Below are positions 25,785 to 33,164 of a DNA stretch of 64,000 nt, piece after piece. Source of the stretch: Halopseudomonas phragmitis (GTDB lineage Bacteria; Pseudomonadota; Gammaproteobacteria; Pseudomonadales; Pseudomonadaceae); NCBI RefSeq assembly GCF_002056295.1, contig NZ_CP020100.1, positions 1,697,501 to 1,761,500 on the forward strand, given 5' to 3'. The notes beneath the pieces are model-generated. The model searched no databases, was not told the DNA's origin, and was given only the letters and a program-made list of their open reading frames with translations. A program made the position numbers and the translations under genes. The first letter of the stretch is position 1; each line of letters begins with the position of its first letter.

Positions 25785-28490
25785 ATGACTCTGTCGATCC
25801 CCCTCAACCCCGGCAAGATCTTCCGCCCGCCGCTGCCGGTGGATCATTTGCCGCGCCCTGAGTTGATCGGTCTGTTGAACAAGGCCCGCCAGCGCCGGCT
25901 GATTCTGGTCTGTGCACCGGCAGGGTTTGGCAAAAGCACCCTGGCGATCGAATACTGCCAACAGTTGGACGCGCCCTGGCGTTCTGCCTGGGTTTCACTG
26001 GATGGTCGTGACGGTCAGCCAGCGCAGTTCCTGCGGACCCTGGTCGATGCCCTGGCTACCCTTTATCCGGGGCTGGGCGAGGCCGAGCTGGCGTTGTTGC
26101 AGCAACACCACAGTCAGCAGCCGTTGGACGTTGAGCAGCGGGCGGTGTCGATCCTCTCCGAGTTGCGCGCCCGGCATGCCGAAGACCAGCCCCTGGTGCT
26201 GGTGCTGGACGACTACCATCTGGTCCAGAGTCCGCCCTGTGATCGTTTGTGCGCACTGTTGCTGGAACACCTGCCGGGCAATATTCAACTGTTCATCACC
26301 AGCCGCCAGAAGCCTGACTGGCACCTGGCCCGGCTGCGCCTGAGTCATCAGTTACTGGAACTGGGCGAAGAGCATTTGCGCCTGAGCAACGACGAAGCTC
26401 GGCTGTTTCTCGAGCAGGCTGGGCTGGACCTGGCCGACCCCGAGTGGACGCGCCAGGCGTTGCAGCGCAACGAAGGCTGGATCGCCGGTCTGCGGTTGCT
26501 CAGTGTTGCGGCCGAACAACAGTCCAGGCCGCTGGCCTTGCCGTTGTCCGGGCCGTTGGTGGACGAGTACCTGCTTGAAGAGGTGATTCTGCGCCAGCCC
26601 GAACCGGTGCGGGTATTTCTGCACGAAATTGCCTGGCTCGACCGTTTCTGTGTCGAGCTCTGCGACAGCGTGCGCGATGCCTCCGACAGCCTGGACATCA
26701 TTACCCACCTGTTGCGGCACCATGTGTTTCTGGTACCGCTGGACAATGACGGCACCTGGTACCGCTTTCACCATCTGTTTTCCGACGTGCTGCGTGAGCG
26801 GGTTGCCCGTGACGATCCGCGCCTGCGTCTGCGCACTCATCTGCGAGCCTGCCACTGGTTTGGTCATCAGGGTCGGATCAGTGATGCGGTCGAGCATGCG
26901 CTGGCAGCCGAGCGACCGGAAGAGGCAGCCAGCCTGGTCCAGAACCTGTCGCTTGACCAATTGCTGGCCGAGCAGCATGTCGGCACCCTGTTGCGCTGGA
27001 AGGCTGAGTTGCCCAGCGTATTGCAGGGCAGCAGCGCGCGGCTGGTGCTGGTGCATGGCTGGACGCTGGCGCTGGCCTGTCAGCTTGAAGATGCCGAGGC
27101 CATGCTGGCCAGGCTCAGCCGCTTCCTGCCGCAGGCCAATGCCGACAGGCAGCGCCGGGTGCTGGGTCAGGCTCTGGTGCTCAAGGGGTTTCTGGCCCGG
27201 GCGGCGGGTCGTCTGGATGAGGCCGACCATCTCAGCCATCAGGCCCTGGCTTGTCTGGATGAGCGTGACCCCGGGAGCCGATTGATGGCGATGCTGACTC
27301 TGGCTGATGTCGAGCTGTGCCGTGGCCACCATGAGGCTGCCCGACACTGGGCTCGCAGCGCTCTGGAACTGGCGCAACGTGCCGGCAACCCGCTGCTTGA
27401 GGCTCAGGTGGTGTTCATGCGCGCCCGTTTGTTGCAGGCCCGAGGGCAGGTTGGCCGGGCCCTGCAACTGCTGGAGCGGCATAGCCAGGAACTGGAGCGG
27501 ATGGATTATCCCGAGGGGTTGGCAGTCCGGGCTCGCCTGCGGCTTTACCGTGGTTATCTGCTGGGGCAGCAGGGCGACATGGGCATGGCCCTGCGCCTGC
27601 TCGATAGCGGCATTGAAGAGGGACGCCGCTGCCGGGATGTCTATGTGCTGATGGGCTACTGCGTGATGGGCAGTTTGTTGACCCAGCAACGTGAGGTGGC
27701 CCGTGCCTTCGATGTGCTGACCGAGGCCGAACGGCTCATGCATCTGTGGGACGTTCCGCCAATCTACTATCTGGGCTGGATCACGGCGATCAAGAGCGAG
27801 CTGTGGATGCACTCCGAGCGGCTTGATCTGGCTGCGCACTGGCTACCGCGTCTGCGTCAGACCTATTGTCTGGAGTCGCCAGCCGCGCCACCGCCATTCT
27901 TCCATGCGCTGGCTTCGCTGATTGAGCAGATTCATGCCGGACTGCTCTGGTATCGGGGCGAACAGGTCGCGGCCGAAAGCCTGATGCGCCGGCTGCTTTC
28001 GCAGCTCCAGCACAATGGGGAAAAGCTGCGGGCCTTGTCGGTTCAGTTGCATCTGCTGCGCATGCTGTTTCGTACCCAGCGCCAGGCTGAGGCTGAGCAG
28101 TTGCTGTTCAGTGCGCTGGTGCAGGCTGCCGATGATCATCTGGCCGGCCCGTTCATGCGTCTGGTCGATCAGGCACCAGCCGGGCTGGCCGAGGCTCTGC
28201 GCCGTGCACCGGCTTCAGCCTTGCGTGACCAGTTGCTGGAGCGTTTGCCTGGGGTCAGCGGCCCGGATGGTCGACGTATCAATGCGGCCCTGCGCGAACC
28301 GCTCAGCAGCCGTGAGCTGGATGTGCTGCGCTGCATCGCTCAGGGCTATTCAAACCAGCAGATCAGCGAAGCACTGTTCATCTCTTTGCACACGGTCAAG
28401 AGCCACGCCCGGCGGATCAACCACAAGCTGGGTGTCTCGCGGCGGACCCAGGCGGTGGCTCAGGCCAAGGTGCTAGGGCTGTTGGGGTGA
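25785..28490 (+). CDS. LuxR family regulator, MalT-type STAND ATPase
   Basis: Large signal-responsive activator of 901 aa. An N-terminal NTPase has Walker A APAGFGKST at 44-52 and Walker B LVLVLDDYH near 144. A long helical repeat region of TPR character follows (about 350-800), and a LuxR helix-turn-helix closes it (about 835-900, LSSRELDVLRCIAQGYSNQQIS). MalT-type proteins are activators that bind a small inducer and ATP. It most likely controls the DUF1329 gene and the acyl-CoA ligase, whose promoters share a box at the right distance. The start has no strong ribosome site but fits the usual N-terminus. Confidence 0.93.
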   Translation: MTLSIPLNPGKIFRPPLPVDHLPRPELIGLLNKARQRRLILVCAPAGFGKSTLAIEYCQQLDAPWRSAWVSLDGRDGQPAQFLRTLVDALATLYPGLGEAELALLQQHHSQQPLDVEQRAVSILSELRARHAEDQPLVLVLDDYHLVQSPPCDRLCALLLEHLPGNIQLFITSRQKPDWHLARLRLSHQLLELGEEHLRLSNDEARLFLEQAGLDLADPEWTRQALQRNEGWIAGLRLLSVAAEQQSRPLALPLSGPLVDEYLLEEVILRQPEPVRVFLHEIAWLDRFCVELCDSVRDASDSLDIITHLLRHHVFLVPLDNDGTWYRFHHLFSDVLRERVARDDPRLRLRTHLRACHWFGHQGRISDAVEHALAAERPEEAASLVQNLSLDQLLAEQHVGTLLRWKAELPSVLQGSSARLVLVHGWTLALACQLEDAEAMLARLSRFLPQANADRQRRVLGQALVLKGFLARAAGRLDEADHLSHQALACLDERDPGSRLMAMLTLADVELCRGHHEAARHWARSALELAQRAGNPLLEAQVVFMRARLLQARGQVGRALQLLERHSQELERMDYPEGLAVRARLRLYRGYLLGQQGDMGMALRLLDSGIEEGRRCRDVYVLMGYCVMGSLLTQQREVARAFDVLTEAERLMHLWDVPPIYYLGWITAIKSELWMHSERLDLAAHWLPRLRQTYCLESPAAPPPFFHALASLIEQIHAGLLWYRGEQVAAESLMRRLLSQLQHNGEKLRALSVQLHLLRMLFRTQRQAEAEQLLFSALVQAADDHLAGPFMRLVDQAPAGLAEALRRAPASALRDQLLERLPGVSGPDGRRINAALREPLSSRELDVLRCIAQGYSNQQISEALFISLHTVKSHARRINHKLGVSRRTQAVAQAKVLGLLG

Positions 28491-28583
28491 TCGGCATTGC
28501 ACTTTGCCGCTCTTGCGCTTGAGAGCGCGGCGGCGTATAAGGAGGCGCTCATTATCTTGAACACGCTGTCTGCCTCAGCGTAG

Positions 28584-28603
28584 GCGCCGCAGTCCTGCGG
28601 CGC
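28584..28603 (+). terminator. Hairpin after the MalT-type regulator
   Basis: An 8-bp G+C stem (GCGCCGCA, 28584-28591, with 28596-28603) and tetraloop, followed 10 nt later by a T-run (GTTTTTG). A weak or displaced terminator ahead of the exporter gene. Confidence 0.45.
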
Positions 28604-28652
28604 ATGGATGCCCGTTTTTGCGCCTAGCTGGCGCGCCCACAGGATGAGCCCT

Positions 28653-30200
28653 ATGAGTGTTACCCCGACAATCGACGCAACCACCTGGAAACGCGCGGGC
28701 AAGCGCGAGTGGTGGGGGTTGGCGGTCCTGGTATTGCCGACCCTGCTGCTGGCGCTGGACATGACTGTCCTGCATCTGGCTGCGCCGCACCTGAGCGCCG
28801 ATCTCAAGCCGACCAGTTCGCAACTGTTGTGGATTCTCGACATCTACGGCTTCATGATCGCCGGTTTCCTGATCACCATGGGGACCCTGGGGGATCGTAT
28901 CGGTCGGCGACGGTTGCTGCTGGTCGGCGCCTTTGCCTTTGGCGTTGCCTCGGTAATGGCGGCGTTCGCCAACTCGGCCAATATGCTGATTCTGACCCGC
29001 GCGCTACTCGGCATCGCCGGTGCGACCCTGATGCCTTCGACCCTGTCGCTGATCCGCAACATGTTCCAGGTCGATAGCCAGCGCACCCTGGCTATCACCA
29101 TCTGGATGACCGGCTTCATCGTTGGCAGCGCCATTGGGCCGCTGGTAGGTGGGCTGATGCTGGAGTTCTTCTGGTGGGGGGCAGTGTTCCTGCTTGGTGT
29201 GCCTGTCATGCTTCTCCTTCTTATTGCTGGGCCATTGCTGTTGCCTGAGTTTCGCGATGAGCAGGCCGGGCGGCTGGATCTGGTCAGTGCGCTGTTGTGC
29301 GTGGCGACGTTTCTGCTGGTGATCTATGGCATCAAGAGCAGCGCTCGCGACGGCCTGAGTCTGCTGGCACTGCTGGTCAGCCTGAGCGGGCTTGCTGTGG
29401 GCTGGCTGTTCGTCCGGCGCCAGCGCCTGATTGCCCAGCCGATGTTCGATCTGGGGCTGTTTGCCAACCGGGCCTTCAGTGTCTCGGTGGTGGCCATGTT
29501 GCTGACCATTCTGGCGCTGTCTGGTGCCTGGCTGCTGATTTTCCAGTATTTGCAGGGTGTGGTTGGTCTGACGCCGCTGCAGGCCGGGCTGGTGATGTTG
29601 CCCTCGGCGCTGGTTCAAACCGCAGCCTCATTGCTGGTGCCGCGTATGGCGCGTTGGCTTAAACCTTCGGTACTGGTCAGTTGTGGGCTGCTGCTGGCGG
29701 TCATGGGGTTCGTCGCCCTGATGCTGGTCAGCGGGCGCGCAACGGTCGGCTTGCTGGTGCTGGGGACGGTCATCATGGGCGCCGGGGTAATGCCGATGAT
29801 GATTCTTGGGACCGATCTGGTGATCAGTTCGGCACCGCCGGAGAAGGCCGGTACGGCCGCCGCTACCTCGGAAACTGCCGCCGAACTGGGTATGGCTCTG
29901 GGCATTGCGGTGATCGGCACAGTGGGTGCCAGCGTATACCGCCGGCAAATGACCGACAGCCTGCCAGCCGGGTTGAGCTCTGAGCAGTATGAGGTGGCCG
30001 TCGATACGTTGGGCGGTGCGCTGGGTGTGATCGAACAGTTGGCTCCGGAGGCCGCCAGTCAGGTTCTACTCAGTGTGCAGATGGCCTTTAGCGAAGCGCT
30101 GCACGTCAATGCGTTTATCGGTGCGCTGATCATGGCCACCACGGCTGTGCTGACTGCCGTGTGCCTGCGTCAGGTGCGGCTGGGAGCTAGCAGTCACTGA
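28653..30200 (+). CDS. MFS drug exporter, DHA2 family (14 TM)
   Basis: Inner-membrane proton antiporter of the SmvA/QacA kind, 515 aa from the ATG at 28653 (AGGA eight bases upstream); two upstream in-frame ATGs at 28608 and 28644 are less likely. Fourteen hydrophobic helices are apparent. The membrane-embedded LALDMTVLHLA near residue 35 matches DHA2 motif D1, and the A-motif GTLGDRIGRRRLL is near residue 83. Relatives export quaternary ammonium compounds and dyes; the actual substrate is unknown. It converges on the guanidinium exporter gene across a shared terminator. Confidence 0.9.
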   Translation: MSVTPTIDATTWKRAGKREWWGLAVLVLPTLLLALDMTVLHLAAPHLSADLKPTSSQLLWILDIYGFMIAGFLITMGTLGDRIGRRRLLLVGAFAFGVASVMAAFANSANMLILTRALLGIAGATLMPSTLSLIRNMFQVDSQRTLAITIWMTGFIVGSAIGPLVGGLMLEFFWWGAVFLLGVPVMLLLLIAGPLLLPEFRDEQAGRLDLVSALLCVATFLLVIYGIKSSARDGLSLLALLVSLSGLAVGWLFVRRQRLIAQPMFDLGLFANRAFSVSVVAMLLTILALSGAWLLIFQYLQGVVGLTPLQAGLVMLPSALVQTAASLLVPRMARWLKPSVLVSCGLLLAVMGFVALMLVSGRATVGLLVLGTVIMGAGVMPMMILGTDLVISSAPPEKAGTAAATSETAAELGMALGIAVIGTVGASVYRRQMTDSLPAGLSSEQYEVAVDTLGGALGVIEQLAPEAASQVLLSVQMAFSEALHVNAFIGALIMATTAVLTAVCLRQVRLGASSH

Positions 30201-30201
30201 A

Positions 30202-30229
30202 TAAAACCGGGCGCCCTGGGCGCCCGGTT
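30202..30229. terminator. Bidirectional terminator between the MFS gene and gdx
   Basis: A 10-bp stem AACCGGGCGC (30205-30214) with 30220-30229 and a 5-nt loop. The leading AAAA gives a TTTT tail for gdx on the minus strand; on the plus strand the tail is only TTGC. Confidence 0.8.
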
Positions 30230-30238
30230 GCTGCGGGT

Positions 30239-30559
30239 TCAACCTGCAAACTTGAGCCCCACCAGGCCGGCCAGGACCAGCAGCAAGCTGGCCAGGCGCA
30301 GCGGGTTGGCGCTATCGCCATAGATCAGAATCCCCAGCACAACGGTGCCGACGGCACCGATGCCGACCCAGATGGCATAGGCGGTACCGACCGGCAACAC
30401 CTTCATGGCCTGAGCCAGTAGATAGAAGCTGGCGGCCATGGCAAGCAGGGTCAGAATACTGGGGAGCGGGCGGGTGAAACCGGCAGAGGCCTTGAGTCCA
30501 AGAGCCCAGCCGACTTCCAGCAGGCCGGCGGTGACGAGAAAGATCCAAGCCATGTTCAT
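30239..30559 (-). CDS. gdx: Guanidinium exporter Gdx (SugE), small multidrug resistance family
   Basis: Four-helix inner-membrane exporter working as an antiparallel dimer, expelling guanidinium ion against protons. From the ATG at 30557-30559 (GGAC eight bases upstream) it is 106 aa; a second ATG at 30551-30553 gives 104. The conserved membrane glutamate lies in GLLEVGWALGLK, and PVGTAYAIWVGIGAVG and GDSANPLRLASL are the SugE-type signatures that distinguish it from EmrE. A guanidine-II riboswitch directly upstream supports the Gdx function rather than a general drug pump. Confidence 0.95.
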   Translation of the reverse strand: MNMAWIFLVTAGLLEVGWALGLKASAGFTRPLPSILTLLAMAASFYLLAQAMKVLPVGTAYAIWVGIGAVGTVVLGILIYGDSANPLRLASLLLVLAGLVGLKFAG

Positions 30560-30578
30560 GAGCAAAGTCCATGTCAGG

Positions 30579-30622
30579 CAGGGTCGTCCCTGAAAAGCGG
30601 AATACACACCGGGTCGTCCCGG
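30579..30622 (-). promoter_or_regulatory. Guanidine-II riboswitch (mini-ykkC) controlling gdx
   Basis: On the minus strand two short hairpins each carry an ACGA tetraloop: CCGGG-ACGA-CCCGG (30622-30609), then a 16-nt linker, then CAGGG-ACGA-CCCTG (30592-30579). Two hairpins with ACGR loops joined by a short linker is the defining structure of the mini-ykkC motif. The second hairpin ends seven bases before the GGAC ribosome site of gdx, as expected for translational control: guanidinium binding pairs the loops and frees the start. Confidence 0.93.
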
Positions 30623-30742
30623 CGGTATTGTGGTGCGAGGCTGTAGCTTAGCAACCCCTCCCGGGGTGTCAAATCCGCTGCCGACTCCTCCCGGTAAGCA
30701 CACTGTGCCAAAATGTTCTCTGTACTATCGACAAGGACTCCC

Positions 30743-31387
30743 ATGGACGCCACACATACCACGCTAATCCGCGAAACTTTCCCGGTCGGCCCGTTGCAGT
30801 GCAACTGCACGATCATTGGCGATCCGCTGACCAAAAAAGCCATCGTGGTCGATCCCGGCGGGGATCATCAGTTCATTCTCAAGCGTCTGGATGAGCTGGG
30901 CCTGAAAGTGGTCAGCATCATTCATACCCATGCTCATCTGGACCACTTTCTGGCCTCCGGGGAAATGAAGAAAGCTACCGGCGCCACACTGCATCTGCAT
31001 GAGGGGGACAAGTTTCTCTGGGATAACCTGGAAATGCAGTGTCGGATGTTCGGGGTGCCTTATACGCCGGTGCCGGCGCCTGACCAGTGGTTGCGTGATG
31101 ACGAGGAACTGGCCTGTGGTTGCGGGGTGGCGATGCATACTCCGGGGCATACCCCCGGCTCGATGAGCTTCTGGTTCCCCCAGGCCAAGCTGCTGATTGC
31201 CGGCGACACCCTGTTTCGTCGTGGGATCGGTCGCACCGATCTGTGGGGTGGCGACTATGGGCAGATCGAAAAATCGATTCGCCAGCGTCTGTATACACTG
31301 GACGAAGAGGCCGTGGTGGTGACTGGTCATGGGCCAGATACCCGAATAGGTGACGAGATTCGCGAAAACCCCTTCATACAAGGGTGA
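30743..31387 (+). CDS. MBL-fold hydrolase, glyoxalase II-like (YcbL type)
   Basis: Metallo-beta-lactamase fold enzyme of 214 aa, near the size of YcbL/single-domain glyoxalase II proteins. The metal motif HTHAHLDH is at residues 61-68, the next ligand His is in HTPGHTPGSMSFW near 133, Asp in IAGDTLFRRGIGRTD near 157, and His in VTGHGPDT near 199. The start at 30743 has AAGGA six bases upstream; an in-frame ATG ten codons earlier is unlikely. It may hydrolyse S-lactoylglutathione or another thioester. Confidence 0.88.
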   Translation: MDATHTTLIRETFPVGPLQCNCTIIGDPLTKKAIVVDPGGDHQFILKRLDELGLKVVSIIHTHAHLDHFLASGEMKKATGATLHLHEGDKFLWDNLEMQCRMFGVPYTPVPAPDQWLRDDEELACGCGVAMHTPGHTPGSMSFWFPQAKLLIAGDTLFRRGIGRTDLWGGDYGQIEKSIRQRLYTLDEEAVVVTGHGPDTRIGDEIRENPFIQG

Positions 31388-31492
31388 GGCGGGAAATTTT
31401 TTCCTATTCTGTGGTCTCAGCCTCTGACCCGCTCGCCCTGGAATGCTAACCTGTGGCTCGGATATGAACGACCCTATGCAAGGAAACCAAAA

Positions 31493-32149
31493 ATGAAAAC
31501 TCAAGCTTTGTTTGCTGTTGGCCTGAGTGCCGTGCTGCTGACCGGCTGCGCTACCCAGGATGCCTACACTGGCGAACAGAAGACCAGCCGTTCTGCACTG
31601 TATGGTCTGGGCGGTGCCGCTGCCGGAGCGGTTGTCGGTGCTGCTACTTCAAGTCGCAGTGACCGGACCAAGGGCGCGCTGATCGGCGCAACCGTTGGCG
31701 GCGCAGCGGGTGCCGGTTACGGTTATTACGTTGATCAGCAGGAAGCTCGTCTGCGTCAGGAACTGACTGGCACCGGGGTGCAGGTGATCCGTAATGGCGA
31801 CAACCTGCAACTGATCATGCCTGGCAACATCACCTTTGCCAGCAACAGCTCGGACATCTCCAGCAGCTTCTATCCAACCCTGAACTCGCTGGTCAAGGTG
31901 TTCAAGGAGTTCGACAAGAACGGTGTCGCTATCGTCGGTCACACCGACAGCACCGGTTCCATGGAGCTGAACATGCGTCTGTCGCAGGACCGTGCCAACA
32001 GCGTGGCTTCCTATCTGACTGGCCAGGGTGTGCCGGGCAGCCGGATCAGTAGCCGTGGCGTTGGTCCGACTCAGCCGATCGCCAGCAACGACACTACTGC
32101 CGGACGTGCTCAGAACCGTCGGGTGGAGATCAATCTGTTCCCGCTGTGA
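31493..32149 (+). CDS. OmpA family lipoprotein (YiaD-like)
   Basis: 218-aa outer-membrane lipoprotein. Signal peptide MKTQALFAVGLSAVLLTGC with Cys19 lipidated; glycine-zipper helices follow (GLGGAAAGAVVGAA, then ALIGATVGGAAGAGYG, about 40-77); the C-terminal OmpA domain (about 105-216) has the peptidoglycan-binding residues in HTDSTGSMELNMRLSQDRA and AQNRRVEI. It links the outer membrane to the cell wall. AAGGAAAC before the ATG; a strong hairpin follows. Confidence 0.92.
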   Translation: MKTQALFAVGLSAVLLTGCATQDAYTGEQKTSRSALYGLGGAAAGAVVGAATSSRSDRTKGALIGATVGGAAGAGYGYYVDQQEARLRQELTGTGVQVIRNGDNLQLIMPGNITFASNSSDISSSFYPTLNSLVKVFKEFDKNGVAIVGHTDSTGSMELNMRLSQDRANSVASYLTGQGVPGSRISSRGVGPTQPIASNDTTAGRAQNRRVEINLFPL

Positions 32150-32159
32150 TTTGATGTCG

Positions 32160-32187
32160 GGCGGCGGGAGCATCAGCTCCCGCCGCC
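32160..32187. terminator. Convergent terminator hairpin after the OmpA lipoprotein gene
   Basis: A perfect 12-bp stem (GGCGGCGGGAGC, 32160-32171, with 32176-32187) and ATCA loop between two converging genes. No long T-run on either side. Confidence 0.7.
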
Positions 32188-32211
32188 TGCTAACGTGTAA
32201 TTTCTACCGCT

Positions 32212-33126
32212 TTATCCGCGCCCTGCCAGCGGCGGATACTCACTATGCAACTGCGCCAGCAGTGCATCCTTTTCTTCCCACAGACCGTTGACCCACTGCT
32301 GGAAACGCTCGCGAAATGCCGCGTCGTTCTGGTAGTCCTGGCCGAGGAATTCGCCAGGAATCGGGCGGATCTGGCAGCGCATCACCACCTGGCGGATACG
32401 TCCGCAGAGCAGATCCCAGAAGCTGGGGCTGCCGTCTGGATAGTGGATGGTGATATCGACCAGTGAGCGCAACTTGTCGCCCATGGCGTCGAGCACGAAC
32501 GCCACGCCGCCGGACTTGGGCTTGAGCAGGTGCCGGTAGGGCGATTGCTGCTCGGCATGCTTGGCCGGGGTCAGGCGGGTGCCCTCCAGGAAGTTGAAAA
32601 CCGCCACTGGGGTGTTTTTGAATTTGGCGCAGGCCTTGCGGGTGGTCTCCAGGTCTTGGCCGGCCTTTTCCGGGTGTTTGGCCAGATAAGCCTTGGAATA
32701 GCGTTTCATGAACGGGAAATCCAGGGCCCACCAGCACAGACCAATGATTGGCACCCAGATCAGTTCCTGTTTGAGGAAGAACTTGAGCATTGGCATACGC
32801 CGATTGAGGGTGTGTTGCAGGGCCAGAATGTCGACCCAGCTCCGGTGGTTGCTAGTGACCAGATACCAGCCTTCGTACTTGAGTTGTTCGTGCCCCTGGA
32901 TGTCCCACTGGGTCTGACCGCTCAGGCGCATCCAGGCGCTATTGCAGCATATCCAGGACTCGGCGATGCGAATCATGACCCGGGTGCACAGCACCTGCAG
33001 GGACTTGATGGGCAGCAGTTTGAGCAGGGCGCAGGGTAGCAGCAGGGAGAAGTGAATCAGGGTGTTGAGCACCAGCAGCAGGGCGGCCAGCACCCCGCGT
33101 ACCGGTGCAGGTAAAAAACTCAGCAT
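32212..33126 (-). CDS. 1-acylglycerol-3-phosphate acyltransferase-like protein (YihG family)
   Basis: Membrane-bound acyltransferase of 304 aa. Two N-terminal hydrophobic stretches (about 8-40) precede the PlsC-fold motifs: block I NHRSWVD (HX4D) near residue 93 and block III FLEGTRLTP near 180. The long C-terminal part (ITIHYPDGSPSFWDLLCGRI) resembles the YihG/LCLAT group that remodels phospholipid acyl chains. It is read away from pta-ackA in the same direction, 38 bp downstream of pta, so it may be cotranscribed beyond a hairpin. Confidence 0.85.
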   Translation of the reverse strand: MLSFLPAPVRGVLAALLLVLNTLIHFSLLLPCALLKLLPIKSLQVLCTRVMIRIAESWICCNSAWMRLSGQTQWDIQGHEQLKYEGWYLVTSNHRSWVDILALQHTLNRRMPMLKFFLKQELIWVPIIGLCWWALDFPFMKRYSKAYLAKHPEKAGQDLETTRKACAKFKNTPVAVFNFLEGTRLTPAKHAEQQSPYRHLLKPKSGGVAFVLDAMGDKLRSLVDITIHYPDGSPSFWDLLCGRIRQVVMRCQIRPIPGEFLGQDYQNDAAFRERFQQWVNGLWEEKDALLAQLHSEYPPLAGRG

Positions 33127-33143
33127 CGATGACGATCCATAGG

Positions 33144-33161
33144 GGTGGCCGTGAGGCCACC
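33144..33161 (-). other. Hairpin between pta and the acyltransferase gene
   Basis: A 7-bp stem GGTGGCC/GGCCACC with a 4-nt loop in the 38-bp gap, without a T-run on the minus strand. Likely a weak attenuator or mRNA-end structure. Confidence 0.4.
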
Positions 33162-33164
33162 GTT

